Shown in pieces: positions 42,301 to 51,388 of a stretch of 64,000 bases of DNA. The notes beneath the pieces are model-generated. The model searched no databases and was not told where the DNA came from. It saw only the letters and a list, made by a program, of their open reading frames with translations. A program made the position numbers and the translations under genes. The stretch is from assembly GCA_017438975.1 (NCBI GenBank), contig JAFRUH010000033.1, positions 204,695 through 268,694 on the forward strand, given 5' to 3'. The stretch is from Bacteroidales bacterium (lineage in GTDB: Bacteria > Bacteroidota > Bacteroidia > Bacteroidales > UBA932). How positions within the stretch are numbered: the stretch's first letter is position 1; each line of letters begins with the position of its first letter.

Positions 42301-44816
42301 AGAACACCTACCAGGCAGGAGAGACGGCGACGGTCTATCTGCCGGCGGCCTCCGGCGGGCGGGCTCTCATCTCCCTGGAGAACGGCAGCCGCGTGATTTC
42401 CCGCCAGTGGGTGAAGACCTCGAAGGACGGGGACACGCCCGTGAAGATTCCGCTCACCAAGGACATGGCCCCGAATTTCTATGTCCATGTCACCCTCCTG
42501 CAGCCTTACGGATCGACGGTGAACGACCTTCCGCTCCGGCTCTACGGCGTCCGGCGCATCGAGGTGACCGATCCGGCCTCCCACCTGGAACCGGTCATCA
42601 AGATGCCGGACAGCGTGCATCCGGAAGAATCCTTTACGGTCCAGGTCGGCGAGAAATCCGGCAGGGAGATGACCTATACCCTTGCGATCGTCGACGAGGG
42701 CCTTCTCGACCTGACGGGTTTCAAGACCCCGCAGCCCTGGCCGGCGATGTATGAGACCGAGGCGCTGGGCGTCCGTACCTGGGACCTCTTCGATGATGTC
42801 GTCGGCGCGTTCAGCGGCCGTTTCTCCCCGATTGCCGGCATCGGCGGCGATCAGGAGAACATCATCTCCGCCAAGAAGGACAACCGCTTCAATCCGGTCG
42901 TGAAGTTCATGGGTCCTTTCACCCTGAAAAAGGGCACGGCCAGCCATAAGGTGACGCTCCCGATGTACGTCGGCAGCGTCCGGGTGATGGTCGTCGCCGG
43001 CCACGCCGGAGCCTACGGGGCCGCGGAGAAGACCGTGGCGGTCAAGGCTCCGCTGATGGTCCTGAGCACCCTTCCGAGGACCGTTTCCGAGGGAGAGAAG
43101 TTCACCCTCCCGGTCAATGTCTTCGCGATGGAGAAGGACGTCCGCGACGTGACCGTCAAGGTCGCCGTGGAGGGCCCGGTCCGGATCGACGGTCCCGCAT
43201 CCTCGTCGATGACCTTCACGGAAACGGGGGACAAGGTCGCCCGGTTCAGCCTCGCGGCCACCGGAACGGGAACCGCCAGGGTGACCGTTACCGCGACGGG
43301 ATCCGGCCACAAGGCCTATGAGACGGTATCCCTCTCCGTCGGGAATCCCAATCCCGTCGTCCACCGGATCCGGCAGGAGAAGATCGATGCCGGGAAGACG
43401 GCAACCTTCGACGCCGGAGCCTCCGGCATCCTCGAACTGGCGGTTTATCCGGCCCTTGACGCGGCCGGTGTCGCCGCCTTCATGACCGGGTATCCCTACG
43501 ACTGCACCGAGCAGCTCTCCGCCCGGGGACTGGCTCTCCTTCATCTGCTTCCGCAGCTGGAGGAGAAGGAGGCTGAAAAGGCTTCCGCATTGATTCCCAA
43601 GCTGATAGCCGCGCTTTACGGCCGGCAGCACACCGACGGAGGCTTCCTGTACTGGCCCGGCTCGAGGACCTCTGAGCCGTGGATCAGTTCGATGGCCGGG
43701 CAGTTCCTTACGGAAGCGGCCGGTAAAGGCTTCGCGGTCGAGAAGGGCGTTCTCGGCGCCTGGACGAAATACCAGAAACAGCAGAGCCGTAACTACCGCC
43801 AGAAAGACGGGGAACCGTTCGCGGAACTGGACGAGGCCTACCGGCTTTACAGCCTCGCCGTCGCCGGCACTCCGGAAACGGGGGCGATGAACCGGATGAA
43901 AGAGACTCCGGGCCTGGGCTACCGGGCGAAGTGGACCCTCGCGTCCGCCTATGCCGTGACCGGGAAGGCCCAGACGGCCAGGGAGATCATCAAGACGATC
44001 CCGGAAGGGTTCGAAGAGTATGCTCCGAACAATATGACCTACGGGAGCGGCCTGCGGGACAAGGCGCTTGCGCTCGAGGCCCTCGCCCTTACGGACGAGA
44101 TCGCCGGAGCGCTGCCGGTCGCCCTCGACATGGCCGGAAAGATCAATTCCGGCAGCTACTCCACCCAGGAGGCCGCTTTCGCCGCGGTCGCGATGGACAG
44201 GCTCTATGGAAAGGTTCCGACCCAGTCCGTTTCCGTCGAAGTCGGTTCCGGCGGCAAGGAGACGAAGCTGGATCTGCCGAAAGCCGTCTGTCCGATGGCC
44301 GTAAGCGGGGATGTTTCCGTCAGGAATACCGGCAGCGGCCCGGTTTACGCGTCCCTCCTTACCTCGGAGCAGGCCGCGTCCGGCACACCGGTCACCGCGG
44401 CCGCCAGCGGAATCTCACTGAAAGTCGCCTATGCCCTTCCCGACGGGACGGCGCTGGATCCTGCCTCCGTCCGCCAGGGAACGGAATTCACGGCGACCGT
44501 GACCGTGACGGGCGCCCCTTCGGCTTCCGACATCCGGAACCTGGCGCTCTGCTTCAGGATTCCTTCCGGCTGGGAGATTCTCAACCAGCGCCTGATGGGC
44601 ATTTCCGAGGCGGAACGTTATGATTATCAGGACATAAGGGACGACAGATGCGTCTGGTTCTTCGACCTCCCCCAGGGACGGAAGAAGGTCCTTTCGGTCC
44701 GTCTCCGGGCCGCGTATGAGGGCTCCTATGTCCTTCCGGCCGTCACCTGCGAAGCGATGTACGACCCGCACGTGACTGCGAACACGGCTTCCGGCAAGGC
44801 GGAAGTGGTCCGGTGA
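39375..44816 (+). CDS. Bacterial alpha-2-macroglobulin family lipoprotein
   Basis: 1813 residues with a lipobox (AAVSCG). A long run of MG-type beta-sandwich domains precedes the bait region; GERGVWRPGDTLHVTFLV (about 614-632) and FSTDKNTYQAGETATVYLPA (about 974) are typical. The thioester motif CTEQ begins at C1377 in YPYDCTEQLS, followed by the helical thioester-containing domain. Such proteins trap periplasmic proteases and covalently bind them. The stop overlaps the start of the PBP1C gene, a pairing well known in bacteria that suggests joint protection and repair of the envelope. Confidence 0.92.
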   Translation: MRLFRILILAASAGLAAVSCGPKRSAQAVPDTAFATYIKAYTGGTVSNRSAIRVDLAQAVPEESRGDGELFSFSPSLKGTVRWTGPQTVEFLPDEGALVSGGKYKGVFHLSKVAKVTDGKLKDFRFDFTVAHPQATIAEEGVTIPSGGSGAIVKGTVSFSEPVERAAVREMFKVSYPYGETTVNLSEGSDVFRFEVAGITRSDVERTLRLSLDSPVFSCSLREVTVPAQGDFRILSTRYDDGTSPYIEVRFSEPLSPKAVEPGHIELGGVIRYRVTVADNVAKVWFEGKKADEVALTVHRTVRSEAGTPLGADYTENLAGGEAKPAVAISVQGTILPDKADLILPFRSVNLRAVDIRVIRIYEDNVLMFLQDNELDGGNQLRRSGRLVCSQRIDLASGPAKDLHKWQNFSVDLSGLFDKEPGAIYRIRLSFRQEYSLYGKDAGDLAPMRELSDGKPTREEEAVWDVPEAWYWDNSVDWNVYEWDDRDDPEKPSYYMESSRFPQINLLASNLGLLAKYAGGDRLWLTATDLISAKPLAGTAFDVYDFQLRKIASGKSDGDGQAEIALSGRPFTVVARHGRNTGFLKITDGNENSLSRFDVGGKVLSDGLKGFIYGERGVWRPGDTLHVTFLVSDRDHPLPAGHPASLELYTPEGRFHTRMAVTGEDGFFAFHVPTAATDPTGFWNAYVKVGGASFHKSLHLETIKPNRLKINTDFGVKTLRAGEKLPVSVTSEWLTGAPASGLKAAATLTLTPSNASFKGFEGYVFRHPSSTFTRSETELFRTQLGSGGEARVDVTLPKAENAPGMLSAFILSTVEENGGDESFTTATMPFSPYPAYVGVQFPEGDYLETDKDNKIRVAVVDAAGRRVAGHRLEYRVFKLDWRWWWESRREELDSYVNGSSADAVAAGELVSSGSSDVSFTFRVDYPTWGRYLVFVRDRDGGHVSGDVVTVDWPAYRGRADRRDPESLTMLSFSTDKNTYQAGETATVYLPAASGGRALISLENGSRVISRQWVKTSKDGDTPVKIPLTKDMAPNFYVHVTLLQPYGSTVNDLPLRLYGVRRIEVTDPASHLEPVIKMPDSVHPEESFTVQVGEKSGREMTYTLAIVDEGLLDLTGFKTPQPWPAMYETEALGVRTWDLFDDVVGAFSGRFSPIAGIGGDQENIISAKKDNRFNPVVKFMGPFTLKKGTASHKVTLPMYVGSVRVMVVAGHAGAYGAAEKTVAVKAPLMVLSTLPRTVSEGEKFTLPVNVFAMEKDVRDVTVKVAVEGPVRIDGPASSSMTFTETGDKVARFSLAATGTGTARVTVTATGSGHKAYETVSLSVGNPNPVVHRIRQEKIDAGKTATFDAGASGILELAVYPALDAAGVAAFMTGYPYDCTEQLSARGLALLHLLPQLEEKEAEKASALIPKLIAALYGRQHTDGGFLYWPGSRTSEPWISSMAGQFLTEAAGKGFAVEKGVLGAWTKYQKQQSRNYRQKDGEPFAELDEAYRLYSLAVAGTPETGAMNRMKETPGLGYRAKWTLASAYAVTGKAQTAREIIKTIPEGFEEYAPNNMTYGSGLRDKALALEALALTDEIAGALPVALDMAGKINSGSYSTQEAAFAAVAMDRLYGKVPTQSVSVEVGSGGKETKLDLPKAVCPMAVSGDVSVRNTGSGPVYASLLTSEQAASGTPVTAAASGISLKVAYALPDGTALDPASVRQGTEFTATVTVTGAPSASDIRNLALCFRIPSGWEILNQRLMGISEAERYDYQDIRDDRCVWFFDLPQGRKKVLSVRLRAAYEGSYVLPAVTCEAMYDPHVTANTASGKAEVVR

Positions 44817-46975
44817 AACGCCGGAAAACCATACTTCTCTCAGGGTTGGCCGTCCTCGTGGCGGCCTACCTTTGCTGTCTGCCACGCGACCTGTTCCGGG
44901 GCGTACCTTACGCGACGGTCGTGGAAGACGCCTCCGGGGAACTGCTAGGGGCGCGGATCGCCGCCGACGGCCAGTGGCGCTTCCCCCCCTGCGACAGCAT
45001 CCCGAAACGGTATGAGACGGCGCTGATCCAATTTGAAGACAGGCGCTTCCGTTATCATCCCGGAGTCGATCCGGCGGCCATCGCGAGGGCCATCGTCCAG
45101 AATCTCCGGGCAGGACGCGTCGAGAGCGGAGGAAGTACGCTGACGATGCAGGTCATCCGTCTTTCCCGCGGGAAGAAACGGACCCTCTGGCAGAAGGCGG
45201 TCGAAGCCGTACTCGCGACGCGGCTGGAACTCCGCTGCACCAAAGACGAAATACTGGCCCTCTACGCTTCCCACGCTCCCTATGGCGGTAATGTCGTCGG
45301 ACTGGAAGCCGCCGCCTGGCGCTATTACGGACGCCCGGCCGAATCCCTGTCCTGGGGCGAGGCCGCGACCCTGGCCGTTCTTCCGAACGCTCCCTCCAGC
45401 ATCCATCCCGGAAAGCGCCGGGAGGCCCTGCTGGAGAAGCGGAACCGCTTGCTTAAAAGGCTGTTGGACCACGGAGACATCGATGGAACCACCTACGAAC
45501 TCTCGATTGGAGAACCCCTTCCCGACGCTCCCCATCCGCTCCCGTCGGTCGCCCCGCACCTGGTTGCCGGAGCTCCTGACGGGGTCCGGACCCGGACGAC
45601 GGTACGGATGGACCTCCAGCAGGCCGCCGAGGCGGTTGCCGACAGGTGGTCCGACGCCCTCGCGAAGGGAGGGGTCGCCGACCTTGCCGCCGTCATCTTC
45701 GACATCCATACCGGCCGGCCGGTCGTCTATATCGGGAACGCCTCCCCGGGCCGGCAGAGGCCCGGAAGCCAGGTCGACATCGTCCGCTCGCCCCGGTCCA
45801 CCGGCAGCATCCTGAAGCCTTTCCTCTTCGCTGCCGCCCTCCAGGAAGGGACGGTCCTTCCCCGGACCCTCCTCCCGGACGTTCCCGTCAACATCAACGG
45901 GTTCTCGCCCCAGAATTTCGACCTGCAGTTCTACGGGGCCGTTCCCGCGGCGGAGGCCCTTGCCCGGTCGCTCAATGTCCCCGCGGTCCATCTGCTCCGG
46001 GAATACGGCGTGCCCCGCTTCCACGAGCTGCTCCGCTCCCTCGGGATGACGACCCTTCCCCACGATGCCGCCCATTACGGCCTGTCGCTGATTCTCGGCG
46101 GAGGGGAGGGAACCCTGTATGAAATCACCTCCGCCTATATGACTCTCGCGCGGACCTGCATCGGCCTGGAAGAGGATTCTCCGATCCGGGACCGGGTTGC
46201 CATCTGGCACACTTTCGAAGCGCTGAAGGAGGTCAACCGCCCCGACGAGATCGACTACCGCCTGATTTCTTCTGTCCGGAAGGCCGCCTGGAAAACCGGG
46301 ACCAGCTATGGCTTCCGGGACGCCTGGGCTGTCGGGGTGACTCCCGACTGGGCGGTCGGCGTCTGGACCGGAAACGCGGGCGGACAGGGTGTTCCGGGAC
46401 TGACCGGCGCCCGTACGGCCGGTCCGGTGCTCTTCGAACTGCTCGGCCTGCTCCCGGAAGACGGGGAATGGTTCCCCGAACCCGCGCCCGGGGAAGGGAT
46501 CATGGCGGAGGTCTGTCCGTCATCGGGATACCTGAAAGGGCCGCACTGCGACGGTTCCGAAACCATTCTGCTGCCGAAAAACGCCCTTCGGAGCGCTTCC
46601 TGCCCCTATCACAGGGAAATAGAAGGGAAGAGCGCCTTCGTCCTTCCGCCCGCGATGGAATGGTACTACAAGCCCCACCACCCGGAGTACCGCTCGCCGG
46701 CGGGCACGCCCGACGCCCTTGAATTCATCTATCCGGAAGCCGGCAGTACGGTCTATATGCCCCGGCAGCTGGACGGATCCTCTCCCGGCATCATCCTCCA
46801 GGTCGCGCACCGGGATCCCGGGGCGACCGTCTGGTGGCACCTCGACAAGGACTACCTCGGAGAGACGAAACTCGTGCACAAGATGGGGGTGACGCCCACC
46901 CCCGGCCGCCATACCGTCACGGTCGTGGATGCGGACGGCCGCATCGCCTCCGTCCGCTTCACGGTCAGCGAATAA
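44813..46975 (+). CDS. pbpC: Penicillin-binding protein 1C (bifunctional transglycosylase/transpeptidase)
   Basis: 720 residues starting at a GTG that overlaps the previous stop. One N-terminal TM (about 6-24). Glycosyltransferase domain (about 55-230): E75 in FEDRRF, ESGGSTLTMQ. Transpeptidase domain (about 290-560): S332-I-L-K, SLN (386-388) and KTGT (494-497). C-terminal PBP1C-specific beta domain (about 615-718). It builds and crosslinks peptidoglycan. Coupled translationally to alpha-2-macroglobulin. Confidence 0.93.
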   Translation: MKRRKTILLSGLAVLVAAYLCCLPRDLFRGVPYATVVEDASGELLGARIAADGQWRFPPCDSIPKRYETALIQFEDRRFRYHPGVDPAAIARAIVQNLRAGRVESGGSTLTMQVIRLSRGKKRTLWQKAVEAVLATRLELRCTKDEILALYASHAPYGGNVVGLEAAAWRYYGRPAESLSWGEAATLAVLPNAPSSIHPGKRREALLEKRNRLLKRLLDHGDIDGTTYELSIGEPLPDAPHPLPSVAPHLVAGAPDGVRTRTTVRMDLQQAAEAVADRWSDALAKGGVADLAAVIFDIHTGRPVVYIGNASPGRQRPGSQVDIVRSPRSTGSILKPFLFAAALQEGTVLPRTLLPDVPVNINGFSPQNFDLQFYGAVPAAEALARSLNVPAVHLLREYGVPRFHELLRSLGMTTLPHDAAHYGLSLILGGGEGTLYEITSAYMTLARTCIGLEEDSPIRDRVAIWHTFEALKEVNRPDEIDYRLISSVRKAAWKTGTSYGFRDAWAVGVTPDWAVGVWTGNAGGQGVPGLTGARTAGPVLFELLGLLPEDGEWFPEPAPGEGIMAEVCPSSGYLKGPHCDGSETILLPKNALRSASCPYHREIEGKSAFVLPPAMEWYYKPHHPEYRSPAGTPDALEFIYPEAGSTVYMPRQLDGSSPGIILQVAHRDPGATVWWHLDKDYLGETKLVHKMGVTPTPGRHTVTVVDADGRIASVRFTVSE

Positions 46976-46986
46976 AGATTATTTCC

Positions 46987-46994
46987 TATCTTTG
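46987..46994 (+). promoter_or_regulatory. -7 element for the YfcC-type transporter gene
   Basis: TATCTTTG, exact, 8 bases upstream of the ATG at 47003, so the transcript would have a leader of only a few bases. Confidence 0.55.
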
Positions 46995-47002
46995 CAGAAG
47001 CC

Positions 47003-48280
47003 ATGCGGAAGCGCAGAATGCCCAATACCTACGTCATTATCGCGACCCTTCTCGCGATAAGCGCCGTCGCGACCTGGTTGGTTCCGGGCGGGAAACCGCA
47101 GACCTGGCAGGTCTTCACCTCTATCTACCACGGTTTCGTCAAGCAGGCAGGGATCATCATCTTCATCCTCGTCGTCGGGGGCGCCTTCTCCCTGCTCAAC
47201 GCCACCGGGGCCGTTTCTTCCGGCATCAACCGTTTCATCTGCCGTTTCGGAAAGCGGGACAAGCTGATCCTGGCAGCTCTGACGGTGCTTTTTTCCCTGG
47301 CCGGGGCCGTTTTCGGGATGAGCGAGGAAACGATTCCCTTCATCGGGATCGTCGTACCCCTCGCCGTGTCCATGGGGTACGATGCCATCATGGGGATGCT
47401 GGTGGTCTATGTGGCGTCGAACGTGGGCTTCTCCAGCGCCTTCCTGAACCCGTTCACCGTCGGGATCGCCCAGGAAATGGCGGAACTTCCGCCTTTTTCG
47501 GGGATGGGCTACCGGGTTTTCTGCTGGGCGCTGCTGACGGTTCTCCTGGTCATTTTCGTCCTGGTTTACGCCGGGAAAACCCGACGGGAACCTGCCGCAG
47601 GGGCCGCTCAGTCCCTACTTGAAACGCCCCTGACCCGCCGGCACGCCTGGATCCTCGCGGTCCTTTTCGTGACGGTCGGCCTGCTGGTCTACGGGGTGAC
47701 CTGCCGGGACTGGTACATGCCGGAAATCACGGGTCTCTTCCTCCTGATGGGCCTTGTCTGCGGCGTGATCGCCGGGTTTTCCGCCAACCGGATCGCCGAC
47801 GAACTCATCGCCGGGGCGAAGGACATCCTCTCCGCCGCGCTGATCGTGGGCTTCGCCTCCGGAATCATCATCATCCTTCAGGACGGGGGCGTCATCGACA
47901 GTCTCTTCAAGACCCTCCAGGACGGGCTCGACGGGACGGGACCCCTGGCCTCCCTCTCGGCGATGTACGGCATCCAGGCCCTGATCAATTTCCTCCTTCC
48001 GAGCGCGACGGCAAAGGCGGCGATTACGATTCCGGTGATGGCGCCTTTCTCGGACATGGTCGGCGTTTCCCGCCAGGCGACGGTCCTTGCCTTCCAGTTC
48101 GGGGACGGATTCACGAATATGCTGACCCCGACCTCGGGGGTCCTGATCGCGGCCCTTGCGATGGCCAAGGTCCCTTATACCCGCTGGGTCAAGTGGATCT
48201 GGAAGATGGTTCTGGTGCTGCTCGTCCTCGGCCTTCTGCTGTTGATTCCGACCGTGTTGTTCCCGATCGAGGGCTTCTAG
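47003..48280 (+). CDS. YfcC/DcuC-type anaerobic carboxylate transporter
   Basis: 425 residues, about 11-12 TM segments. Start NTYVIIATLLAISAVATWLVPGG is the typical YfcC entrance; GAVFGMSEETIPF and FLLPSATAKAAITIPVMAP carry the conserved loop residues of the ion-transporter superfamily. Likely imports or exports a C4-dicarboxylate, peptide or amino acid. Standing alone with its own promoter; stop 4 bases from the convergent lipoprotein gene. Confidence 0.82.
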   Translation: MRKRRMPNTYVIIATLLAISAVATWLVPGGKPQTWQVFTSIYHGFVKQAGIIIFILVVGGAFSLLNATGAVSSGINRFICRFGKRDKLILAALTVLFSLAGAVFGMSEETIPFIGIVVPLAVSMGYDAIMGMLVVYVASNVGFSSAFLNPFTVGIAQEMAELPPFSGMGYRVFCWALLTVLLVIFVLVYAGKTRREPAAGAAQSLLETPLTRRHAWILAVLFVTVGLLVYGVTCRDWYMPEITGLFLLMGLVCGVIAGFSANRIADELIAGAKDILSAALIVGFASGIIIILQDGGVIDSLFKTLQDGLDGTGPLASLSAMYGIQALINFLLPSATAKAAITIPVMAPFSDMVGVSRQATVLAFQFGDGFTNMLTPTSGVLIAALAMAKVPYTRWVKWIWKMVLVLLVLGLLLLIPTVLFPIEGF

Positions 48281-48284
48281 GAAG

Positions 48285-49274
48285 CTACCAGTTGAAGACC
48301 CGTACCTTGTACATGTTGATATCCTCGACGCGGATGACGCCCTGGGCGGGGATGGACGGAGAGAAACTGTTCTTCAGGTCGTCCGTATAACGGATCCAGT
48401 GGCTGGACCAGGTGTAGTTCCCCTCCGAATAATCCTGCCAGGCGTAGGTATAGTACATTTCTCCGGTCGCGGAGTTGTAGTTCACGGATTTGAAGCCGGA
48501 AACGCCGTTGTATGCCGGGATACTCGTGAAACTTTCCGTATCGACGTCGAAGAAAGCGAGCCTGTTCCCGCCGATGATGAGGGTATTCTCGTCGACGGCC
48601 GTCATGTCATGCATGCCCGTAACGAATCCTGAACTGGAAACCGTCTTTTCGAGAACCAGCCCGGGGCTTGTCTTCCAGGTGTCGTTGAGTTTGTAGATCT
48701 GCAGCGAGCTGCCTCCGACGGCATAGAGCCGTTGTTTCCTTTGGTTCCACACGACGCCGTGGGCAGACTTCAGGGGATAATTGGCGATCTGGACATTGCT
48801 CCGGTTCTTGTCATACAGGGCGACATACCCCTCTGCACAGGCGACGGCGATGCGGTCGTCCGGGAGTATGTCGGCGGAATGGGCGTTGGTCAGGCCGGTC
48901 GCATAGAAGTCCATCACCTTCGTCTTGATATCTACGAGGGCGCACCAGGCGTAGGAACTGGTAATGAGCAGTTTCTTGTTGTCATAGACCGGCTTGGCGT
49001 CGTCGATATGGTCCGGCCGGGAGAGTTTCGCGGCTTCTTTCGAAGAGTCCCACTCCCAGACCAGGCCGGCCTTGTAGTTCTTGGCCTGCCCGGCCGCTTT
49101 CTCGTCAAAGAGATAGACTTTCGTGCCGCCGGCGGCGATGAGCTGGCGCCCGGAATCGGCGGGAACCTCCGGTGTCTTGACAACGGTCTCTTCCGGCTGT
49201 ATTTCCTTTTTGTCGCAGGAGACGGCGCCGAATGTCAGGACGGCCAGCGCGGGCAATATAAGGAATCTCTTCAT
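48285..49274 (-). CDS. DUF6528 family lipoprotein (beta-propeller-like)
   Basis: 329 residues, lipobox FGAVSC. The body has recurring short blades (AAGGTKVYLFDEK, NKKLLITSSYAWCALVDI, DRIAVACAEGYVALYD, QRLYAVGGSSLQIYKL), as in a seven-bladed propeller. The DUF6528 family of Bacteroidota has this pattern; function is unknown but a carbohydrate-binding or sensor role fits. No exact -7 promoter element is seen in the region upstream. Confidence 0.72.
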   Translation of the reverse strand: MKRFLILPALAVLTFGAVSCDKKEIQPEETVVKTPEVPADSGRQLIAAGGTKVYLFDEKAAGQAKNYKAGLVWEWDSSKEAAKLSRPDHIDDAKPVYDNKKLLITSSYAWCALVDIKTKVMDFYATGLTNAHSADILPDDRIAVACAEGYVALYDKNRSNVQIANYPLKSAHGVVWNQRKQRLYAVGGSSLQIYKLNDTWKTSPGLVLEKTVSSSGFVTGMHDMTAVDENTLIIGGNRLAFFDVDTESFTSIPAYNGVSGFKSVNYNSATGEMYYTYAWQDYSEGNYTWSSHWIRYTDDLKNSFSPSIPAQGVIRVEDINMYKVRVFNW

Positions 49275-49584
49275 GTTGAGTATATATTATATTGTAGTTT
49301 GGCCAACTAATTTACCAACAAACCGCTACAAAAGCCCGAAGAAAGGCGTTAAAATATTATTACAAGGACGAATTTGTCTGACAATCAGTAACTTGTGGTG
49401 TTTGGTGGAGGCTAACCTGCTGATACTGAGCAAAAATGCTGATTCGCCTCTGGTGAAAAATCACCAGAGGCGAATCAGCAATGCGGTGACTGTCAGGGGG
49501 ATAGCCTCCATCCGGGGAGAGAGGCGTAAGAGATGTCCTGTGCAGGGAAGCAGGGGGGCCGGAAAACAGGAAAGCCGGGAAGCG
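49275..49584. other. 310-base gene-free stretch between the DUF6528 and D-aminoacylase genes
   Basis: The left 110 bases are AT-rich and should hold the DUF6528 promoter, though no exact TAnnTTTG was found on the minus strand. The middle has a perfect 20-base inverted repeat (49437-49480). The remaining 100 bases are GC-rich with no ORF or RNA that I recognise. Confidence 0.6.
49437..49480 (-). terminator. Perfect 20-base inverted repeat, probable terminator
   Basis: Arms 49437-49456 and 49461-49480 pair without mismatch around an AAAA loop. On the minus strand the stem is followed by a five-T run, which fits a terminator for the D-aminoacylase gene ending 105 bases upstream. The length and perfection of the stem are more than a terminator needs. 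Confidence 0.55.
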
Positions 49585-51264
49585 TCAGCGGTTCAGATGG
49601 TTCCCGTCCAGGACGGTGCCGGCGAGGGTGCCGGTGTGCGCGCCGTCCTTGATGGTCCATACGCCGTTGACGAAAACGTGCGCGATGCCTGCGGGGAAGG
49701 TATGGGGCTTCGCATAGGTCGCCTTGTCCGCGATCGTGGCGGGATCGAAGACGGTGATATCCGCGGCATACCCCGGAATGAGCAGTCCCCTTTCCTTGAA
49801 TTTCGCCCGCGAGGCCGGAAGGCCGGTGCATTTGTAGATGGCGGTCGAGAGGTCCAGGACCTTTTCTTCCCGGACGAATTTCTCGAAGAACTGCGGGAAG
49901 GTTCCATAGGATCTCGGATGCGGAAGTTCCTTTCCGAGAACGCCTTCCGGAGAATAGACGCTACCGTCGGACGCGGGCATTGAAAGAGGATGGGCATAGA
50001 TCTTCCGGAGATTCTCCTCCTTCATCGCAAAGGTCGCCTGGCTGACCTGCAACTTTTCCGTGATGAGCAGTTGGCGGATCATCTCCCACTCGTCGAGACC
50101 GGAAATCTTGCAGCACTCGGCGAGGTCCTTTCCTGCATATGCCGCGTTGTCGGGGTTGTTGCACCCGGCGACGAGGACCTGCTGTGGTCCGCCGAAGCGC
50201 TCAAGCCGGCCATATGCGTACTTTTTCATTTTCTCGCAGGCCGCCCTGTCGTTCAGCCGGGCGTAGATATCCTCGTCGGTCCCGTCCCGCAGTTCGATCG
50301 GGATGAAGGAAGTGAAACCGGTCGCAAAGGCGGTGTAGGGATAGCGGTCGAAAGCGATGTCGATGCCTTCGGCACGGGCGTCGTCAATCTTCCGGAGCAT
50401 CCGGTCGATCTTGTCGAAATTCGCGGGATTCTGTGCCTTGAGGTGGGAGATTTCGAGCCGGGCTCCGGAGAGCCGGGCGGCCTCGATCGCCTCATCCATA
50501 GCCTCGAGGACATGGTCGTCCTCGTTCCGCATATGGATGGTATAGAGGGCGTTATGCTTGGCGACGACCTTGTTCAGCGCGACCATCTCCCGGGTGTCGC
50601 AGTAGCATCCCGGAGCATATTCCAGGCCATAGGAAAGGCCGATAGCCCCGAGCGAAAGCTGCTCGTCGAGGACCTCGCACATCTTCCGGATCTGGTCGTC
50701 GGTCGCCTTGACGTTGTAGGGCCCGACTACGGCCTCCCGGACATCCCCGTGGCCGACCAGGCTGGAGTAGTTGATGCCGATCCCGTTGTCGGAAAGCCGC
50801 TGGTAGAAACCGTCGATGTTCCGCCAGGCGGGTCCCCCTTTCCGGGGCTTGTCCTTGCGCGCCTCCCAGGCCTCGTCCGAATAGACGAAGGGGCAGTAGC
50901 CGCAGTTGCCGCCGACTTCGCTGGTGATGCCCTGGAAGATCCGGCTGTCCCCCTTCGGTGCGTCGAAGAGGTTTGTGTCGGTATGGACATGGAGATCGAT
51001 GAACCCGGGCGAAACGGCCATTCCCTTTGCGTCCAGGACCGCTTTCGCGCTGGTTCCGAGGTTCTCGCCGATCGCCGCGACCTTGCCGTCCCGGATGGCG
51101 ATGTCCCCCGAGACAGGGGCCTTTCCGTCCCCGACATAGATGACGCCGTTCTTTATGAGGGTGTCAAAATCATTCCTGACCTTCACTTTGCATCCGGTGA
51201 GTCCGGTGAACCCGAGGACGGTCGCGCCCAGCGCCGAGGTCCTGAGAAAAGTCCTTCTGTCCAT
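49585..51264 (-). CDS. Tat-exported N-acyl-D-amino-acid deacylase family amidohydrolase
   Basis: 559 residues from the ATG at 51264 (a TTG two codons earlier is unlikely). Tat motif DRRTFLRTS followed by a lipobox (FTGLTGC), so a folded, lipid-anchored enzyme. D-aminoacylase signatures: PGFIDLHVHTD (HxH metal site), EVGGNCGYCPF (Cys metal ligand), IHMRNEDD, ISHLKAQNP and PASDGSVYS (catalytic Asp). It hydrolyses N-acyl-D-amino acids, perhaps from peptidoglycan or bacterial metabolites. Confidence 0.9.
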   Translation of the reverse strand: MDRRTFLRTSALGATVLGFTGLTGCKVKVRNDFDTLIKNGVIYVGDGKAPVSGDIAIRDGKVAAIGENLGTSAKAVLDAKGMAVSPGFIDLHVHTDTNLFDAPKGDSRIFQGITSEVGGNCGYCPFVYSDEAWEARKDKPRKGGPAWRNIDGFYQRLSDNGIGINYSSLVGHGDVREAVVGPYNVKATDDQIRKMCEVLDEQLSLGAIGLSYGLEYAPGCYCDTREMVALNKVVAKHNALYTIHMRNEDDHVLEAMDEAIEAARLSGARLEISHLKAQNPANFDKIDRMLRKIDDARAEGIDIAFDRYPYTAFATGFTSFIPIELRDGTDEDIYARLNDRAACEKMKKYAYGRLERFGGPQQVLVAGCNNPDNAAYAGKDLAECCKISGLDEWEMIRQLLITEKLQVSQATFAMKEENLRKIYAHPLSMPASDGSVYSPEGVLGKELPHPRSYGTFPQFFEKFVREEKVLDLSTAIYKCTGLPASRAKFKERGLLIPGYAADITVFDPATIADKATYAKPHTFPAGIAHVFVNGVWTIKDGAHTGTLAGTVLDGNHLNR

Positions 51265-51289
51265 AATCAATTGAATATATACACCTGTA

Positions 51290-51297
51290 CAAATGTA
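51290..51297 (-). promoter_or_regulatory. -7 element for the D-aminoacylase gene
   Basis: Minus-strand TACATTTG, matching TAnnTTTG, 25 bases upstream of the ATG at 51264. Confidence 0.5.
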
Positions 51298-51349
51298 CGA
51301 AAAAAACGGTCAGGGTAAAAAAGCATGCTATTATCTTCAAAAGTTTTTC

Positions 51350-51357
51350 TATTTTTG
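51350..51357 (+). promoter_or_regulatory. -7 element for the BamA/TamA-like gene
   Basis: TATTTTTG followed by GCAG, 31 bases upstream of the GTG at 51389. Confidence 0.55.
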
Positions 51358-51388
51358 CAGTCAAACTAACCAATTATTAATTTCAGAA

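Noticed and set aside
39600-43631. 1343-residue open frame opposite the alpha-2-macroglobulin gene
   Set aside because: Antisense shadow of a gene with clear motifs; the composition is rich in Arg, Gly, Asp and Val with no recognisable domains.
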